From NCBI GenBank assembly GCA_029582165.1, contig CM055870.1, positions 17,548,332 to 17,612,331 of the forward strand: 64,000 bases of DNA, in the 5' to 3' direction. Of this stretch, positions 10,061 to 23,437 are shown in pieces; positions within the stretch are counted from its first letter, which is position 1, and every line of letters begins with the position of its first letter. The position numbers and the translations under genes were made by a program. The notes below the pieces were generated by a model. The model had not been told where the DNA came from. It made no database searches and was given only the letters and a program-made list of their open reading frames with translations. The DNA is from Portulaca oleracea. Taxonomy: Eukaryota; Streptophyta; Magnoliopsida; Caryophyllales; Portulacaceae.

Positions 10061-12225
10061 AGAAAGCAAAGTATCAAGACCATTTAGACTAAAATCAAGA
10101 CTAAAATAGCAAAATACAAAACCAACAAAACAAGCAACCAAACAAATGAGACCAAGATAGCATTTAGACAGAGAAAAGCCTAGTATACCAAAGTAAATTT
10201 CCCCTACAAATTCATAGTTCGCATATGATTACATTCTACACAAATACATAATACATCATTAGTCTTCTGTGGATCTTAACCTTCACTAATGAAATATCAC
10301 AACCATCACTCATGACATACAACAAAAATAAATAAATAATACACCACCACCTTCAGATGCTCAAGTTTGTGGTCCCTATCATCTGTCTGGCCCAAGCAGC
10401 AGAACAATATTCCAGATCACATACTTAGCATATTCAGCAAAGTACCAGTCCAACAAATAATATTAAACATAATGCAGACAATAAATGAATCACACAGCTA
10501 CCAGGCTTCGTCTCTTTGGGGAGTGGGGGGGGGGGGTTTGAAGAGTGTTCTTCAGTTTAATACAGTACCCTAACTTTCAGAAATAACAAAGAGCTGACTA
10601 CTGCATAGACAAGAAGCTAGCCAAATCCTTCAGATTGCCAGATTGGGACGACTGGGGCATGATAAAGGAACTAAGAACATCAACGACATGTGAACCCTGA
10701 TTTGGCTATGCTTTAGGAAGCCAATTAAGTCTACAAGTGGAAACCATAGTGTGGTTCATAAAAACTTCTACCCCTCTGCTCCAAAATGTAACCTTTTTCA
10801 GTAGTTTGTCTTTGCAATGCTACAAATCTGAAGTGTCAGTCTTGTTTGACCAGGTCCCTAAAGGACTTACTTGGAATTACCCCTACATCCCTCAAATCGC
10901 CATCCAATCCACAACAACCTTGAACTTGAACTTGAACTAGGCACTCACACACAATCTAAACATCCCAACTCTACACAAACACAATCAATCTAGAGGAGGA
11001 GCAAGATACCATGGACAATAAGACCCGACTTGTACAACCCCGTCTCCTTACCAATTAGCCAAACCAATAAACCAACAACAAAATTAACCTAGAAATAAAC
11101 CCAGAATTCCACATCATCCTTCACATCGAGTAAATCATATTTTAAAGCAATTACTTTTGAAACCCTAAATCCAAACATGTAAAGTAAACCGAATTGCTAA
11201 GCAATCCATATAACAAAAGACAATGACATATAATAGTTTGTAACAATCATGGAACAGAACACCATATGAGAAGAATATAGCACAACAAAGCCAAGCAACG
11301 TTCCTTTCATAACCATTTAAGCAGACAAAAGGGGTAGAGGATGCATATAATATTTAGTCTTTCACCCAGAAAATGAGTTGTATATGTTGTGAAAATAGAC
11401 CTCTTAATGCTTTGATTCAGAGAATAGAACACCGACAGTCGAGTGGCCGGCAAATGAAGGCTGAAACAACAGCGATTGGTGGTGAGGCAACAGACAACTT
11501 CAGATCTGAGATTGAGATAGACCAAGCAATTGTAAACTAATAACTATCCATAGCTACTAAATTCTCAAAAATTATCTGTAAACAAAATTAATTAATGGGT
11601 GAAGAACTAACCTTTAAGGATCAAAAACAATAAAAATAGGAAGCTTGTTCCTTTTCCTTGTGCAAAGCAACCCAAATTCAACTTGTTCCACTTTCCCCCT
11701 CGGCGACTTTGTTTCTGAGAAACCCATATGAAAGACAGAGCTTATATCAATTTTTGACCGAAACCCAGAAGAAATTTAGGGTTTGAGGATGAGGTAAAAC
11801 GGTCATGAATTGAGAGAAGAAGGAATGTGAAAAGTGAGAAGAAAACACACCCACCGGAGCCGAAGAAGAAAACGAGATATTGGCCTGTTTGTGCGATTTG
11901 GTGGTCGGCGATGTGGTGGTCGGGTGGTCGAGTGGTGCTGAGCGGTCGACTAGATCTGAGTGTGAGTTGAGTTATGATGTCTACTGTGTCGTGTGCGTGG
12001 TGTGAATGTCAAAGTGTCTGTGAGAGGACAATAGGACATGAGAGTCTGAGAGTGAGAGGAGTGCTTGGCTTTGGGTGTCTTGTGAGATCTTGGTCGTTCA
12101 TGAGAAACACAGAAACAAATCTAACGGTTTAAGATTGAAGTGGGAGTGACACATCAGCAATCCGTGGGAACCTCAAACTACTCTTCTGCACCACTCGTTA
12201 TGGAAAACACGGATTGCCCATCCTA
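10061..12225 (-). other. Possible 5' part of the hAT element (intron and leader), otherwise unassigned
   Basis: There is no coding sequence beyond the hAT exon. The order on the minus strand would be leader (about 11900-11600), long intron, then the BED exon. TAGGATGGGCAATCC on the minus strand at 12225-12211 resembles a hAT terminal sequence, but no partner end or 8-bp duplication was found. A run of G at about 10522-10537 is simple sequence. Confidence 0.25.
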
Positions 12226-12620
12226 AATCTATTTTTTAAAATTAAATATACTCTTTAAACACTAAATTATGATTATAAATTCAGGAAAAAAATTAAAAAA
12301 AATTATTTAGTAATTTTATGGAAAAAAATTGTATTATTTTACAAAAAAATATTGAAATATTAATCACACTAAAAATGAATTGTATTACACACTAAATTAT
12401 GAAAATAGTACGATTTTGTAAATAAGAAACGAAATTTTGGCAAATATATATTTATTGATTTTTTTTTTGTGTTTTTATTGATTGGTATTTTCTCAACTAC
12501 TTAATTGATTTGTGTATTTTTCTTTTTACCGAGTGGTGTTATTTTGAGATTTCATCGTATCATCGTCATGAGATATTGATAATAGATTTAAACGAGTACT
12601 GTGACCATGTGATCCCTTTC
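12226..12620. other. AT-rich spacer
   Basis: Very AT-rich sequence without genes or recognisable repeats. Confidence 0.4.
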
Positions 12621-12622
12621 AT

Positions 12623-12841
12623 GTGACATTGGCTAGAGACTGGAGTGATGATCTTTTAGATGAGTTGTCGATAGATGACGTGGACCATGATACAAGCGGT
12701 TTTGAGATTGTTGATGGGTCGAGTGATCATCGTAAATGTGACAACCTAATTCTTTATCAGCTATTCAGAGATGATGTGGACCATGATACGGGCGATGTTG
12801 AGGTAAAAGATGGATTGAGCGATCATCATAAATGCATGTGA
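12623..12841 (+). other. Short ORF with an internal duplication, unknown function
   Basis: A 72-codon frame contains the segment DDVDHDT...SDH.KC twice, encoded by two direct copies about 100 bases apart (from about 12674 and 12773). No family is recognised. It may be a fragment of a host gene or an unknown element; no promoter or splice context was found. Confidence 0.25.
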
Positions 12842-12937
12842 TAGTACGGATAACGTCACTAACCTATTTCAGAAGATGGAATTCACCAAATTTGCCTGTT
12901 TGTGCTGGTGGATTACCCACTTGCATGAAGAGAAGCA

Positions 12938-13204
12938 TTGCAAAATTTCTTAAAAGACCAACAATCATCGTTTCTTAGGTTAAAATTTGACCAGCCACGA
13001 CCTTTTTATATATCTACCATGTATCCATATGATCCAAACGCGTTGCTTGTGCTAGTGGATTATCATTACTCTCTTGCCGATGAGCGTTGCGATCCAATAG
13101 TGAAGGCTCTTGACCCCCAACTCTTCTTTGTCCGTTTTCAGTTGCCAAGTGACCTCCCACGAGGTTGGAAGATGGCCAAAGCGATGTTCATCATGGTTCC
13201 ATAG
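12938..13204 (+). other. Short ORF (88 aa) of unknown function, likely gene fragment
   Basis: The frame encodes a protein-like composition (YPYDPNALLVLVDYHY, PLFFVRF-like strand) and continues in frame past its TAG stop with VSIELRGFVDCLGRKDHLHV before closing. The codon before the frame also reads FVLVDYPLA, echoing LVLVDYHYS inside it. It could be a decayed gene remnant. I cannot name it. Confidence 0.25.
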
Positions 13205-13689
13205 AAGGTTTCTATAGAACTACGTGGCTTTGTTGACTGCCTCGGTAGGAAGGATCATCTTCATGTTATAGCTAAAATTGATTTTCGAATATATGATTAT
13301 CAAATTTCTACCTTACTTTGAATCCAATTACTGTTGGGTTACTTTAAATTCAATAAAAGTCATAATCACTTAATTATGGCTTAGTATTATTCAAAAACAA
13401 AACTCTGTAAATTAAAAAATGGAAAATAAGTGTAACAAAAATAATAATAAATATCCTAGCAGTCGATCACATACATTATCGTTATTTATTTATTTTGACT
13501 TCAACTGATGTAATAATTAATGTCCTTTTTTGGCAATTTCCATATAATACAATACAAATGAATGAATCACAATTCATACGCCGTTAATCATTTAATTATT
13601 CAATTAATACTTGCTCAAAATTCGAATATTAGCATTTTAGTAATAAATAAACTTTAACATTTAATATAATACAAAAGTAACTTGATCTA
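13205..13689. other. AT-rich spacer
   Basis: Nothing recognisable on either strand. Confidence 0.35.
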
Positions 13690-14200
13690 AAAGCAAATTG
13701 ACTCGAAAGCATTCCGACCCAATTGTAATCTGATCCGAATGTAAATATGTGGGATTCACTCAAAAACAACCAACTAAATCAATTGGGGATCCGAACCAAC
13801 CCGATTCGAATTTGGTCCGATCCGAAAACAACCCGAAGATCTCGATCCGATCAAACCCAGTCCTAATCCGATCCAAACCCGACAAAACCCAATCCGAGTG
13901 AATCCGAATCCGAACCCCACCCGATCCAACTATAACCCGAAGATCCTGATCCGATCAAAATCGGTCATATTCCGATCCGAATCCGACACAGTCCGAGTCA
14001 ATCCGAACCCGACAAAAACCCGTCCGAGTCAATCCGAACCCGAATCCCACCCGAACATTACGATCCGATAAAACCCGGTCCGAATCAATCCGAACCCCAT
14101 CCGATCCGATCCGAATCCGAATCAAAGTACGAACGATCCGAAAAATATGAATCTGAGCTAATCCGATCCGAATCCGATCTGATCCATCCGATTGCCAGGT
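13690..14200. repeat. Degenerate array of GATCCGAATCCGAACCCGA-type units
   Basis: Roughly 500 bases are built from short variants of CCGATCCGAATCC and ACCCGATCCG. The right edge reads GATTGCCAGGTCTAG, whose complement CTAGACCTGGCAATC resembles a hAT-type end with subterminal GGGTCGGAT repeats. No left partner was found. It is similar in style but not in unit to the array at 835-1215. Confidence 0.6.
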
Positions 14201-14248
14201 CTAGGTACGATTTAAAAGAATTGTGGAAAATGTGGTATAATATGAAAT

Positions 14249-14595
14249 CAAAAAATTACTCGGAGGTATCCTAACTATTTGTAAAATGGCTGTCATGTAC
14301 CCAAACTTTTCAAAACTCATTTTGGGGTATCCTTAATTTTTGGGTTAGTAATTATTAGGTGTTTTTCCGGTCATCAATTTGGTTAAGTGACCGAAATACC
14401 CTTGTTCTTCCATTTTCGAAGAAATACCCTTGAAGAAGAATAAGGGTATTTCAGTCATTTAATAAAATTTATGGCGGAAAAGCACCAAATTATTATTAAC
14501 CCAAAAATTAAGGGTACCTCAAAATGAGTTATGAAAAGTTTGGGGACCGAAAAATAGTTTTCCCAAATATTGGGGTACCTCCGAGTAAATTTTTG
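14249..14595. mobile_element. MITE (347 bp), MULE-type, TSD ATATGAAAT
   Basis: Ends are inverted (CAAAAAATTACTCGGAGG and CCTCCGAGTAAATTTTTG), with arms of about 110 bp. It is flanked by the perfect 9-bp direct repeat ATATGAAAT (14240-14248 and 14596-14604). A 9-bp duplication is the Mutator signature. No coding capacity. Confidence 0.88.
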
Positions 14596-14604
14596 ATATG
14601 AAAT

Positions 14605-15600
14605 GGTATGGTAAAATTTGTGAAAAGTGTGATTGATGTGATAAGTGAGAACAGATAATGTAAAAAGTATATGAGAAAAGTAAAGAGAGAGAAAGTTATT
14701 ATCGTTATGGTAAAGTGTAGTATGATATACTCCATCCGTTCCATATTAATTGTCATAATTTTGACTTTCACGTTCTCCAATATTAATCTTTGATTGATTA
14801 TTTCTTACATAATATGTTATTAACAATTGCAATATTATACTTTTATGATAATATTTTTCGTTACGAATCTAATGGTGGTAATTTCATATAGCAACTCATT
14901 GTATATATTAAGAAATTTATGGTCAAAATATTTGAAATTTGATTGCACAATTCTCAAAGATGACAGTTAATATGGAATGGAGGGAGTAGTATGATATTTT
15001 TATAGTTAATGTGTTAAATTGTGGTATAGTGCGATATGGAACCATGAAAAAGAACAGGGTAGTATATTTTATTTTTAGTAGCGTGAATTTTTATTAGAGT
15101 TGTCATAATTTTTAAGATAATTATGTGGTATTTTAAGAGATTTAGGACTTACTCTTTTCAGTTGGATAAGTATAGTTGGAAGTTGGAAAGAGTTGGTTAA
15201 AGTTGTATAGAGTTAGAGGAAGTTTGTTAAAAATTGGAAGGAGTTGGAAGGACTGCAAAGAGTTGGAAATAGTTTAAATTGTTTTGATCAATATATAATA
15301 AGAATATTTTTTCTCGTATTTTACTTATAAATTATAATTAAAATTAAAATTAAAACTAGAAGTACAAGTAAAAATAAAAAATTAATTATAAAATTAAATT
15401 GAAACTAAAACTAAAAAGAAAATCAAATTTAAAATTAAATGTGAAATTAAAATTGTAAAAGTTTAGATATATCCAAGTAGCGCAAAAATAATATTAATTA
15501 AACTAATATGTCCAAAGTAACAAAAGTTTTAATAACTATCATCCTAGATGAGAATGACTTATATCATAAATTATTTCATGTCTAGACTGTTTTATCACAT
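14605..15600. other. AT-rich spacer
   Basis: No gene was found. A run of TTGGAAGGAGTTGGA-like short repeats lies at about 15170-15270 and A-rich simple sequence at 15330-15450. Confidence 0.4.
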
Positions 15601-16550
15601 GTCTATGTTGGGAATGTCTTGACAATATTCGATGTACCTAGAATTTAAGCCAAAGTAACATAGTAATTATATGTCTTGTTAACGACCTCTACAATCGGTA
15701 ATTAGATGTGTTAAATTACAAATTGTATTATTTGGTCTTGTTGGGTCACACAAGTGACAAGTTAATGCTATAGAATAATATGTGTATGACCCGAATGATA
15801 ATATAGTATATCGGAAGTCAGAATTAGTGCAATGGACAAATTAGGAGATCACGACCATGACCCGAGAGGTCATGGCCATGACACATGTGGTCATTTCCAT
15901 GACCTTAAGCGTCATGACACATGAATGTCACACTAGTGGGTGCCTAAGTCGACAGTATCAAGAGGAGTTACGATCGTGACCTCTAAGGTCAGCCTGTAAC
16001 CTACTCGGACATGCTGACTATTGAGGCGGTCCCACATCACCAGTTTATTCCCTCTAAACAGCCAGAAGGACTATAAAAGGGGACCCTAGCTAGAGCCTCA
16101 CTAATAGTTAGAGCTTTTGTGACTTTCAACATGGAGAATTAAGAAACCCTTTCTGAAATTCTCGAATAGTAAAAAAAGGTTCGTCATCATCTTAGTGCAC
16201 AAGCAACGAGGATTTCCAATCACATATAGTTACCTAGTTGTTGAGAGTCGTCTCGACGATTACGATAACAATCAAGTTCCCGGAGTGCTAGGTGGACCTT
16301 CAGTAGAAGATTTCTCTTTGGAATTTCAAAGGTCTATATCTTCATTAATCGGATTAGCAATCAAGTATAATTCTAAGTTTTTGCATTTGGGTTTCCTAGT
16401 TGTTTAATTGTATTCATAACAATTATGAATTATTTCTCCAATTAACCTTATTTGTTTAGGAAATAGATAACCTAAAACCAAACAGTTTAATCTACCCACC
16501 AAGTAACATGACTTCAAGGTTTTCATTGGGCAGTAGTGATACCTTTTTTG
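15600..16550 (+). mobile_element. LTR-like segment, boundaries uncertain
   Basis: It has LTR promoter features: TGTTGGGTCACACAAG near 15737, a cluster of GGTCATGGCCATGACC-type inverted motifs at 15855-15990, a TATA box CTATAAAAGG at 16071-16080 and a leader (GAGCCTCACTAATAGTTAGAGC) downstream. No target duplication could be assigned, so it may be a solo LTR or a fragment. Confidence 0.45.
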
Positions 16551-17503
16551 TACAAGTCTATTATTTTTTGTACAATTGTCACGCTCGTGTACAATATATG
16601 TATGTCAATGTTATTAGAAATAATCTGTTGAAAGAATTAAACTTCAAAGACATAATTTTTTTTTTAAAAAAGAAACACCATTAAGTAAAAAAAAATAATG
16701 TTAGAAATTCAACATTGACCATAAAAATAACAATGTCCTTATTCTTTTAGAGTGTAAGATAATAGGAGGGTGAGTAAAGTGGGAAAATAAGAAAATATGA
16801 AATAGAGTGGGTTTGTAGGATAGTGTTTGGGAAGGTCGCTCATCTTAGTCACATCATTTAAATATATGAATTTTTAAATGTATAGTTTAAAATATTTAAT
16901 AAGATATTATGAATAAGATAAGCCACGTTAATTACTTAACTTATTAAATATATGAATATTTAAATATATTTTATGGGGGTGTTTGGAAGCCAACTGTTGG
17001 TTGTTGACTGTTTTTAACAGTTGATTATTTTTGTTAATTGTTTGACTGTTTTAGTAGTTGTCTTTCTTAATTGTTTGAAATTATTGTTTTTGTAAGGAGT
17101 AGTTGATAGAGTTTGTTGTTTGTAATATCAAATTTTTGCTTGATTTCAATTGCGGCCTTAGTTTTATTTATAGTTTTCTGTTGAACATGATGATTTCTTT
17201 TAAAATTGTTAGGTTTTCTTATTAATATTTTTGTTACACTTTTTTATTTTTATTTATTATGTGAGTTTTTTTCTCTATTATTTGTGTGACCAATAAATAA
17301 TCACTAAATATTAATACTTATATTAATAGGCTAATAATGTATTGTTCATTGATAACCAAATTTTCTTGAGCTATATTGAAAATTTTATACCAACTTACTT
17401 TTACAATTATGGCCCTAGTTTTTATTTTTATAGTGTTTAATTACTTGGATATTATGATATTTTTATTTATTGTCGGTTTTTCCCTCCATATTTGTGTTAC
17501 CAA
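16551..17503. other. AT-rich spacer left of the Copia element
   Basis: No coding sequence. GGGGGTGTTTGGAAGCC near 16976 resembles ends of some small hAT-like elements. Confidence 0.3.
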
Positions 17504-17508
17504 CAAAT

Positions 17509-17670
17509 TGATAGAATAATCTAGAATAATCATGTATTATTGGATATTTTAGGATATATTTGTGTAGAGTTCTCTGAAATATTCCGTACCATTGTACATT
17601 GATGTAAATATAAACCCAGGGCCACTCAGTTGCGGTGTGTCCCACGCAACATCAAAATTATTTTTCCACA
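17509..17670 (+). repeat. Copia 5' LTR
   Basis: 162 bp, TG...CA ends, nearly identical to 21646-21807, immediately followed by the Met-tRNA primer site. Confidence 0.95.
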
Positions 17671-17682
17671 TGGTATCAGAGC
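17671..17682 (+). other. Primer-binding site for initiator Met tRNA
   Basis: TGGTATCAGAGC, the standard Copia primer site, begins at the first base after the 5' LTR. Confidence 0.95.
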
Positions 17683-17706
17683 GGGAACGATCCCAAAAAC
17701 TCTAAA

Positions 17707-17747
<41 letters not shown>

Positions 17748-17759
17748 TATTATTATTAA
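17707..17759. repeat. (ATT)n microsatellite
   Basis: About 50 bases of ATT trinucleotides with one interruption. Confidence 0.95.
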
Positions 17760-18180
17760 TCATCATCATCTTTGTTTTTCATAAAAGCATTGCTCCAATT
17801 TACTTTTAAAAAAAAAAGATTCCTTCTTTTGGCATTCACGGCACACGTACAGTATACTTCATACCTCGCTTGGCAGGATCGCGGAAAATTGGTATTGGTT
17901 TTGGTTTTGGATTCGGGTTCATTATATTATGTACATACTACATCGATCCACAGAACTCTGTCAAATACTAAAGGCATAGATGCTGAAACATTGTGGGTTT
18001 CATTACATAAACTTTCTTAGCAGAAAATTCAAGGGATAGATGTTGTCAATGGTAATGCTTCTGTTACAACAACTGTGTCAGTGGCCCTTGATATATCTCT
18101 GTGCAAATGCACCTCAGTCTGAATGCTGAGAATAGTGTAGCACTAACTATATATTGAACCGACAGGTGTTAGTGTATTAC

Positions 18181-18628
<448 letters not shown>

Positions 18629-18875
18629 TCTTCTTTCTCCTCCTTCCTTCCTTGCCAACCCCTCTCCTATTTTTATTTTATTTTTATTTGATACTGTAAT
18701 TTATCAATTGGTCAAATCCTCCCCCTCCCCACCAAAAAAAAAATGTTGGTTGAAAAAATCTCTGAATCTGGTTTGATGAACATACTTTCACTCATATCAC
18801 TTTCCTTTTTGATATCCCTTCTCACACGCTCCCTACCATTCATGTTTTCCGCTTTATCTGATTGTGTGAACAAAA

Positions 18876-21648
18876 ATGTCATTGACGCAATCTGAAGGTA
18901 TTCTTGTTTCTAAAACCCCTTATCATGGACCTGATTCTGTTATTGTTGGTAATGGTACCAAGCTTCCTATCCGTCATATTGGACACAGTGTGTTACCCAC
19001 CGCCTCTATGCCATTAGTCCTGACAAATGTCTTACATGTGCCTGAAGGTTTACTCTATCTTTGTTGCCTTTCAGGCTCTTGTGCAAAATTTCTTTAATAA
19101 AACAATCAAAATTTTCCAAAGTGATGGAGGAGGCGAATTTAACAATAAATCCCTGCAAACTCATTTTCAAAAGTGTGGGATCTTATTTCGAAAATCTTGC
19201 CCTCATACTCTTGAGCAAAACGGTGTTGCTGAGCGTAAACATCGACACCTCATTGAAATGGCTAGGACATTGCTTCTACAAGCAAACCTACAAGCAAACC
19301 TACCAGCTCAATTTTGGGTCGATGCCGTTTACACCGCAACCTATCTAGTCAATCGCTTACCCACACCCATTTTGGATAACAAGTCTCCTTTTGAAAGACT
19401 CTTTCAAAAACCTCCTGATTACTCTTTTCTTCATACATTTGGTTGCGAATGTTTTCCCACATTACTCACTCCTCAACATAAACTTGCTCCCCGATCAAAG
19501 CGGTGTGTTTTTATTGACTATGCTCCAAATTATAAGGGCTATCGGTGTCTTGACTCATCTACCGGACATGTGTATGTGAGTCGTCACGTTCAATTTCATG
19601 AGGATGTTTTCCCATACCCTTCCCTCGTTCCACCTCCCCTACAATCTCGCCTCACATCTCCCATTGACCTCGTTGTAACTACGTCACCTATCCAAGCCTC
19701 AGCCACTACACCTATTACTCAGTCACCTTTAGCCCAACATTCCCCCTCTACCTCTACTCCCTTAGTTGAACCAATTCTTCCTGCTGACCTCATTAGTCAT
19801 CCAGTATAATCTCATCAGTCGACCCTCCCTCTCCCTACATCAGCCACCCTCTTGCCTTCTCCCCAACCTGAGGACAACCCCTATCCCTCTCCAACCACCT
19901 CCATCGTCTCCTCATCTACCTATACCACCAATCCACCCTAACCCCCTCTACCTTCTCCAACTACTTCCACCCCACCTTCTCTTATTCAAAACCACCCCCC
20001 TAACCACCATCACATGCAAACCCGTGCCAAATCTGGCATTGCCAAACCTCGGCACATTCTTTCCCTGGCCACCATTGTTTCCTCCAGTGATCCTGACCAT
20101 GAGCCCACTTGTTATTCGGAGGCCTGTAAACATCCAGAATGGAATCGAGCCATGGCAAAAGAGTTCAATGCTCTAGTCCATAACAATACATGGACCTTGG
20201 TACCTTACCACTCTAACATAAATTTGCTCTCTTGTAAGTGGGTTTAATGGAACAAGTTTAATTCTGATGGCAATCTTGAAAGACGTAAGGCACGCCTTTT
20301 CGTTCGAGGATTCGAACAACAAGAGGGTCTGGACTATCACGACACTTTTAGCCCAGTTGTGAAACCCACCACTATTCGTGTGGTCCTCACCATTGCCCTC
20401 ACCAGAGGATTGGTCATTCGTCAACTCGATGTAAAGAATGCCTTTCTCCATGGTGATCTCACAGAGGATGTGTATATGACCCATCCCACTGGGTTTGTTG
20501 ATCCTGATCGTCCTTCATATGTTTGTAAGCTCAATAAATCTCTTTATGGACTCAAACAGGCTCCTCGAGCTTGGTTTCACAAGTTCAGCAGCTTTCTCCT
20601 TTCTCTAGGCTTCACCTGCAGCAGGACTAACACTTCTATGTTCATCTATCGACATTCAGGTATCACTTTAATCCTACTTCTATATGTCGATGACATCATT
20701 TTCACTTGCAGCTCCTCTACCCTCCTTTTCCATATTATTCGTCTTCTTGCTGCCCAATTCCCTATGAAGGACCTTGGCGATCTTCATTATTTCCTCGGTG
20801 TTCAGGTCCTTCGTACCCCCGACACTCTCTTTTTGACCCAAACCAAATACATTCATGAACTTCTCCACCGCTTCAACCTCAAATCCTCCAAACCCGTCAA
20901 CACTCCTTTACCCACTCGTTCATCGTTATCACTAATGGATGGGGAATTACTCACTGATCCTTCCCTTTATAGGAGTATGGTTGGCGCATTGCAATATTTG
21001 ATGCTTACCAGGCCAGACATAGCCTATGCTGTTAATGTTGTCTCTCAATTCATGCATGCTCCTCGTACTACTCATTTTGCTGATGTGCAGCGCATTTATC
21101 GTTATTTACAAGGCACTGCTAACCATGGGTTACTTCTTAAGCGTGATGCGACTCTTGACGTTGTTCTTGCATACTCTGATGCTAACTGGGCCGGCTGTCC
21201 AGATACTTCTCGATCAACCACCGGTTATGCTATCTTCTTGGGTCCAAACCTTGTTTCTTGGCGTTCCAAGAAACAACCTACGGTGTCCAAGTCTTCCACG
21301 GATGCTGAATACCGTGCGGTCGCCAATACCGTCACAGAGACTTTGTGGATCCGTTATCTCTAGGCGGAACTGGGCATCCTTCTTTGCAAACCTGTTACGG
21401 TTCTCTGTGACAATATCTCTGCCACTTACATTGCAGCAAACCCAGTTCTCCATAATCGCAGCAAGCATATCAAGGTTGATTGTCATTTTGTCCGTGAACG
21501 AGTTTCTCATGGGGATTTAATTGTTCGTTATGTTCCTACTCAGCTGCAACTGGCCGATATCTTCACCAAACCTGTTCCTGTCACTCGATTTCTGTTTTTA
21601 AAATCCAATCTATCCGTGCATCCGCCAGTACAGATTGAGGGGGCGTGA
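18876..21648 (+). pseudogene. Copia pol remnant: partial protease region, integrase, RT, RNase H
   Basis: From 18876 a piece around VIVGNGTKLPIRHIGHS comes from the end of gag-protease. A deletion then joins to integrase (19027 onward: IFQSDGGGEF with catalytic Asp, GVAERKHR with catalytic Glu; the HHCC finger and first Asp are lost). After a Pro/Ser-rich linker comes RT (from about 20090; QLDVKNAFLHG, KSLYGLKQAPR, LYVDDIIF) and RNase H (SDANWAGC, STDAEYRA). The frame is maintained but holds stops at 19807, about 19939, 20245 (TAA) and 21361 (TAG). Its terminal TGA overlaps the first bases of the 3' LTR. Not functional. Confidence 0.92.
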
Positions 21649-21807
21649 TAGAATAATCTAGAATAATCATGTATTATTGGATATTTTAGGATATATTTGT
21701 GTAGAGTTCTCTGGAATATTCCGTACCATTGTACATTGATGTAAATATAAACCCAGGGCCACTCAGTTGCGGTGTGTCCCACGCAACATTAAAACTATTT
21801 TTCCACA
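21646..21807 (+). repeat. Copia 3' LTR
   Basis: 162 bp copy of the 5' LTR, preceded by the polypurine tract and followed by the CAAAT duplication. Confidence 0.95.
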
Positions 21808-21812
21808 CAAAT

Positions 21813-23437
21813 AACCACTAGTATTAGCAGACTAATAACTAAATTGTTCCTCGTACCAAATGTTCTTAAGTAAGATTAAATTTTTACACCAATTAATTTA
21901 AGTTTACAATATACTTAGATGTTTTATAAATTATTAACAAAAATCACAATATCCTAAACAAAAGTTGCATGTATGAATACCTTGCCAAAGTCATTCAACC
22001 AAGCACTAAAAAAATTTTAGATTGTAAAAGCAAATGACATCTAGTGTAATGCAAACAAAACTTTAGACAATATGGTATAATTTAATCCCAAGTCAACTAA
22101 AAACTCAAATAGCTAACCATAAAAAGCTACTCAAAGTAGCTTTTCATAAAATGAATTATTTTTTGAGTAAAAAGCTATTCCGAAAAGTTATGCCAATAAA
22201 CACTCCTAAAGTAGCTTTTTGACAAGTTAAAAGTTGTAAACAACTAATTACCCCAAAAGCGCATTTTACACCAAAAAGTCGTTCAAAAAGTTATCCCCCA
22301 AGTATCTCTTATGTAAGATAGGTAATGAAGTATGAGTGTGTGGAAAACATGCGATACTAAAACTAAATAGAGTGAAATAGGTAGGATAAACTTATCCTAC
22401 ATCACAAAAGAATAGGATCAATGGATAATTAACACGAACACCCATAGGAGGAATGAGACCCCAACCCAGTGTATGATCACTTAATTAACAAGTATATGCT
22501 CCCAACAAATCAACCACCATTTTTTTATCTGTAGTAGTGTCAAGTAGTATATATTTCAATTTTTTTTTTCTTTGCTTCAAAATAGATTTATTTTTCAAAA
22601 AATTTCAATGGTGTTAATTGATACCACTGACTAAACTGTAGTCCGTAGATATGCCCTTGAAGCATGTATGGCTTTGTTCATAAAGAATGAATATGTGTGG
22701 GTTGATCAAATCCCTCTTTCAGAAGTAATCAAAATATATGTGCGTATGTGTGAGAGAGATAGAATAGGAATGAGTTATATTTATACAAAATTTAGTTTGT
22801 TAAACTCTATTGCTTCTATAAATGTATATAACTCTAATATTTTACTTCCTTGTGGTATCCCTTTAAAAAAAAGCTTTCTCAAACAGATATTATATTAAAA
22901 TGGAAGATTGTTATTTTGTTCGTGAATTAGTTAACTAATTAGATTTTATTTTATGCGTGTAAATTAAGGAGTTTGTACTGTAAGGATAACGAAGAAAAAG
23001 AACCAACAAATTAACGAACAGGAAAGAAATGATTGTTACTTAATATAACTAGTAATTCTCTAGTCCCTCAAAAAAAAAAAAAAAAAGTAACTCTCCGATT
23101 GTTCATCCATATCTAAGTAACTTATTAAAAAAATTGAGTACAAGCATTAAAATGTCCAGTGTTTTGGTGACGAAGGAATGCCATGGAGTGAATATTCTTA
23201 GAGCATGTATGATGTGGAGCATAATCAATAGAATTTTAGCTTCTCTCTTAGTTGGCACCTTATATTTCCTTTTTTTCTCATTTCTCGAGTTCTAGTAGAA
23301 ATTGGATTACAGGCTTAAGACCATAAAGTATCATGGTTCAGGTCAACGCTAAAGACATAAAGCATAACAGAAAAGTCTCAGCTGATAAAACACCCAAACA
23401 TAACACAAAAGCCCCTAGCATGAATCACAAAACTTTG
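21813..23437. other. Unassigned intergenic sequence
   Basis: AT-rich without recognisable genes. AAAGTAGCTTTTTGAC-like hairpins at about 22110-22230 resemble small hAT-like elements, but the ends were not defined. The 22668-22898 ORF has no family. Confidence 0.35.

Noticed and set aside
9868..10109. Plus-strand frames rich in Cys, Gly, Leu and Trp
   Set aside because: Antisense of the Pro/Gln repeat of the hAT transposase.
1388..14205. A single large hAT element from TAGACCTG (1388) to CAGGTCTA (14204)
   Set aside because: Flanking 8-mers do not match and subterminal repeats are present only on the right; kept as a question only.
22668..22898. 76-codon ORF
   Set aside because: No recognisable family, promoter or splice context; expected by chance in AT-rich DNA.
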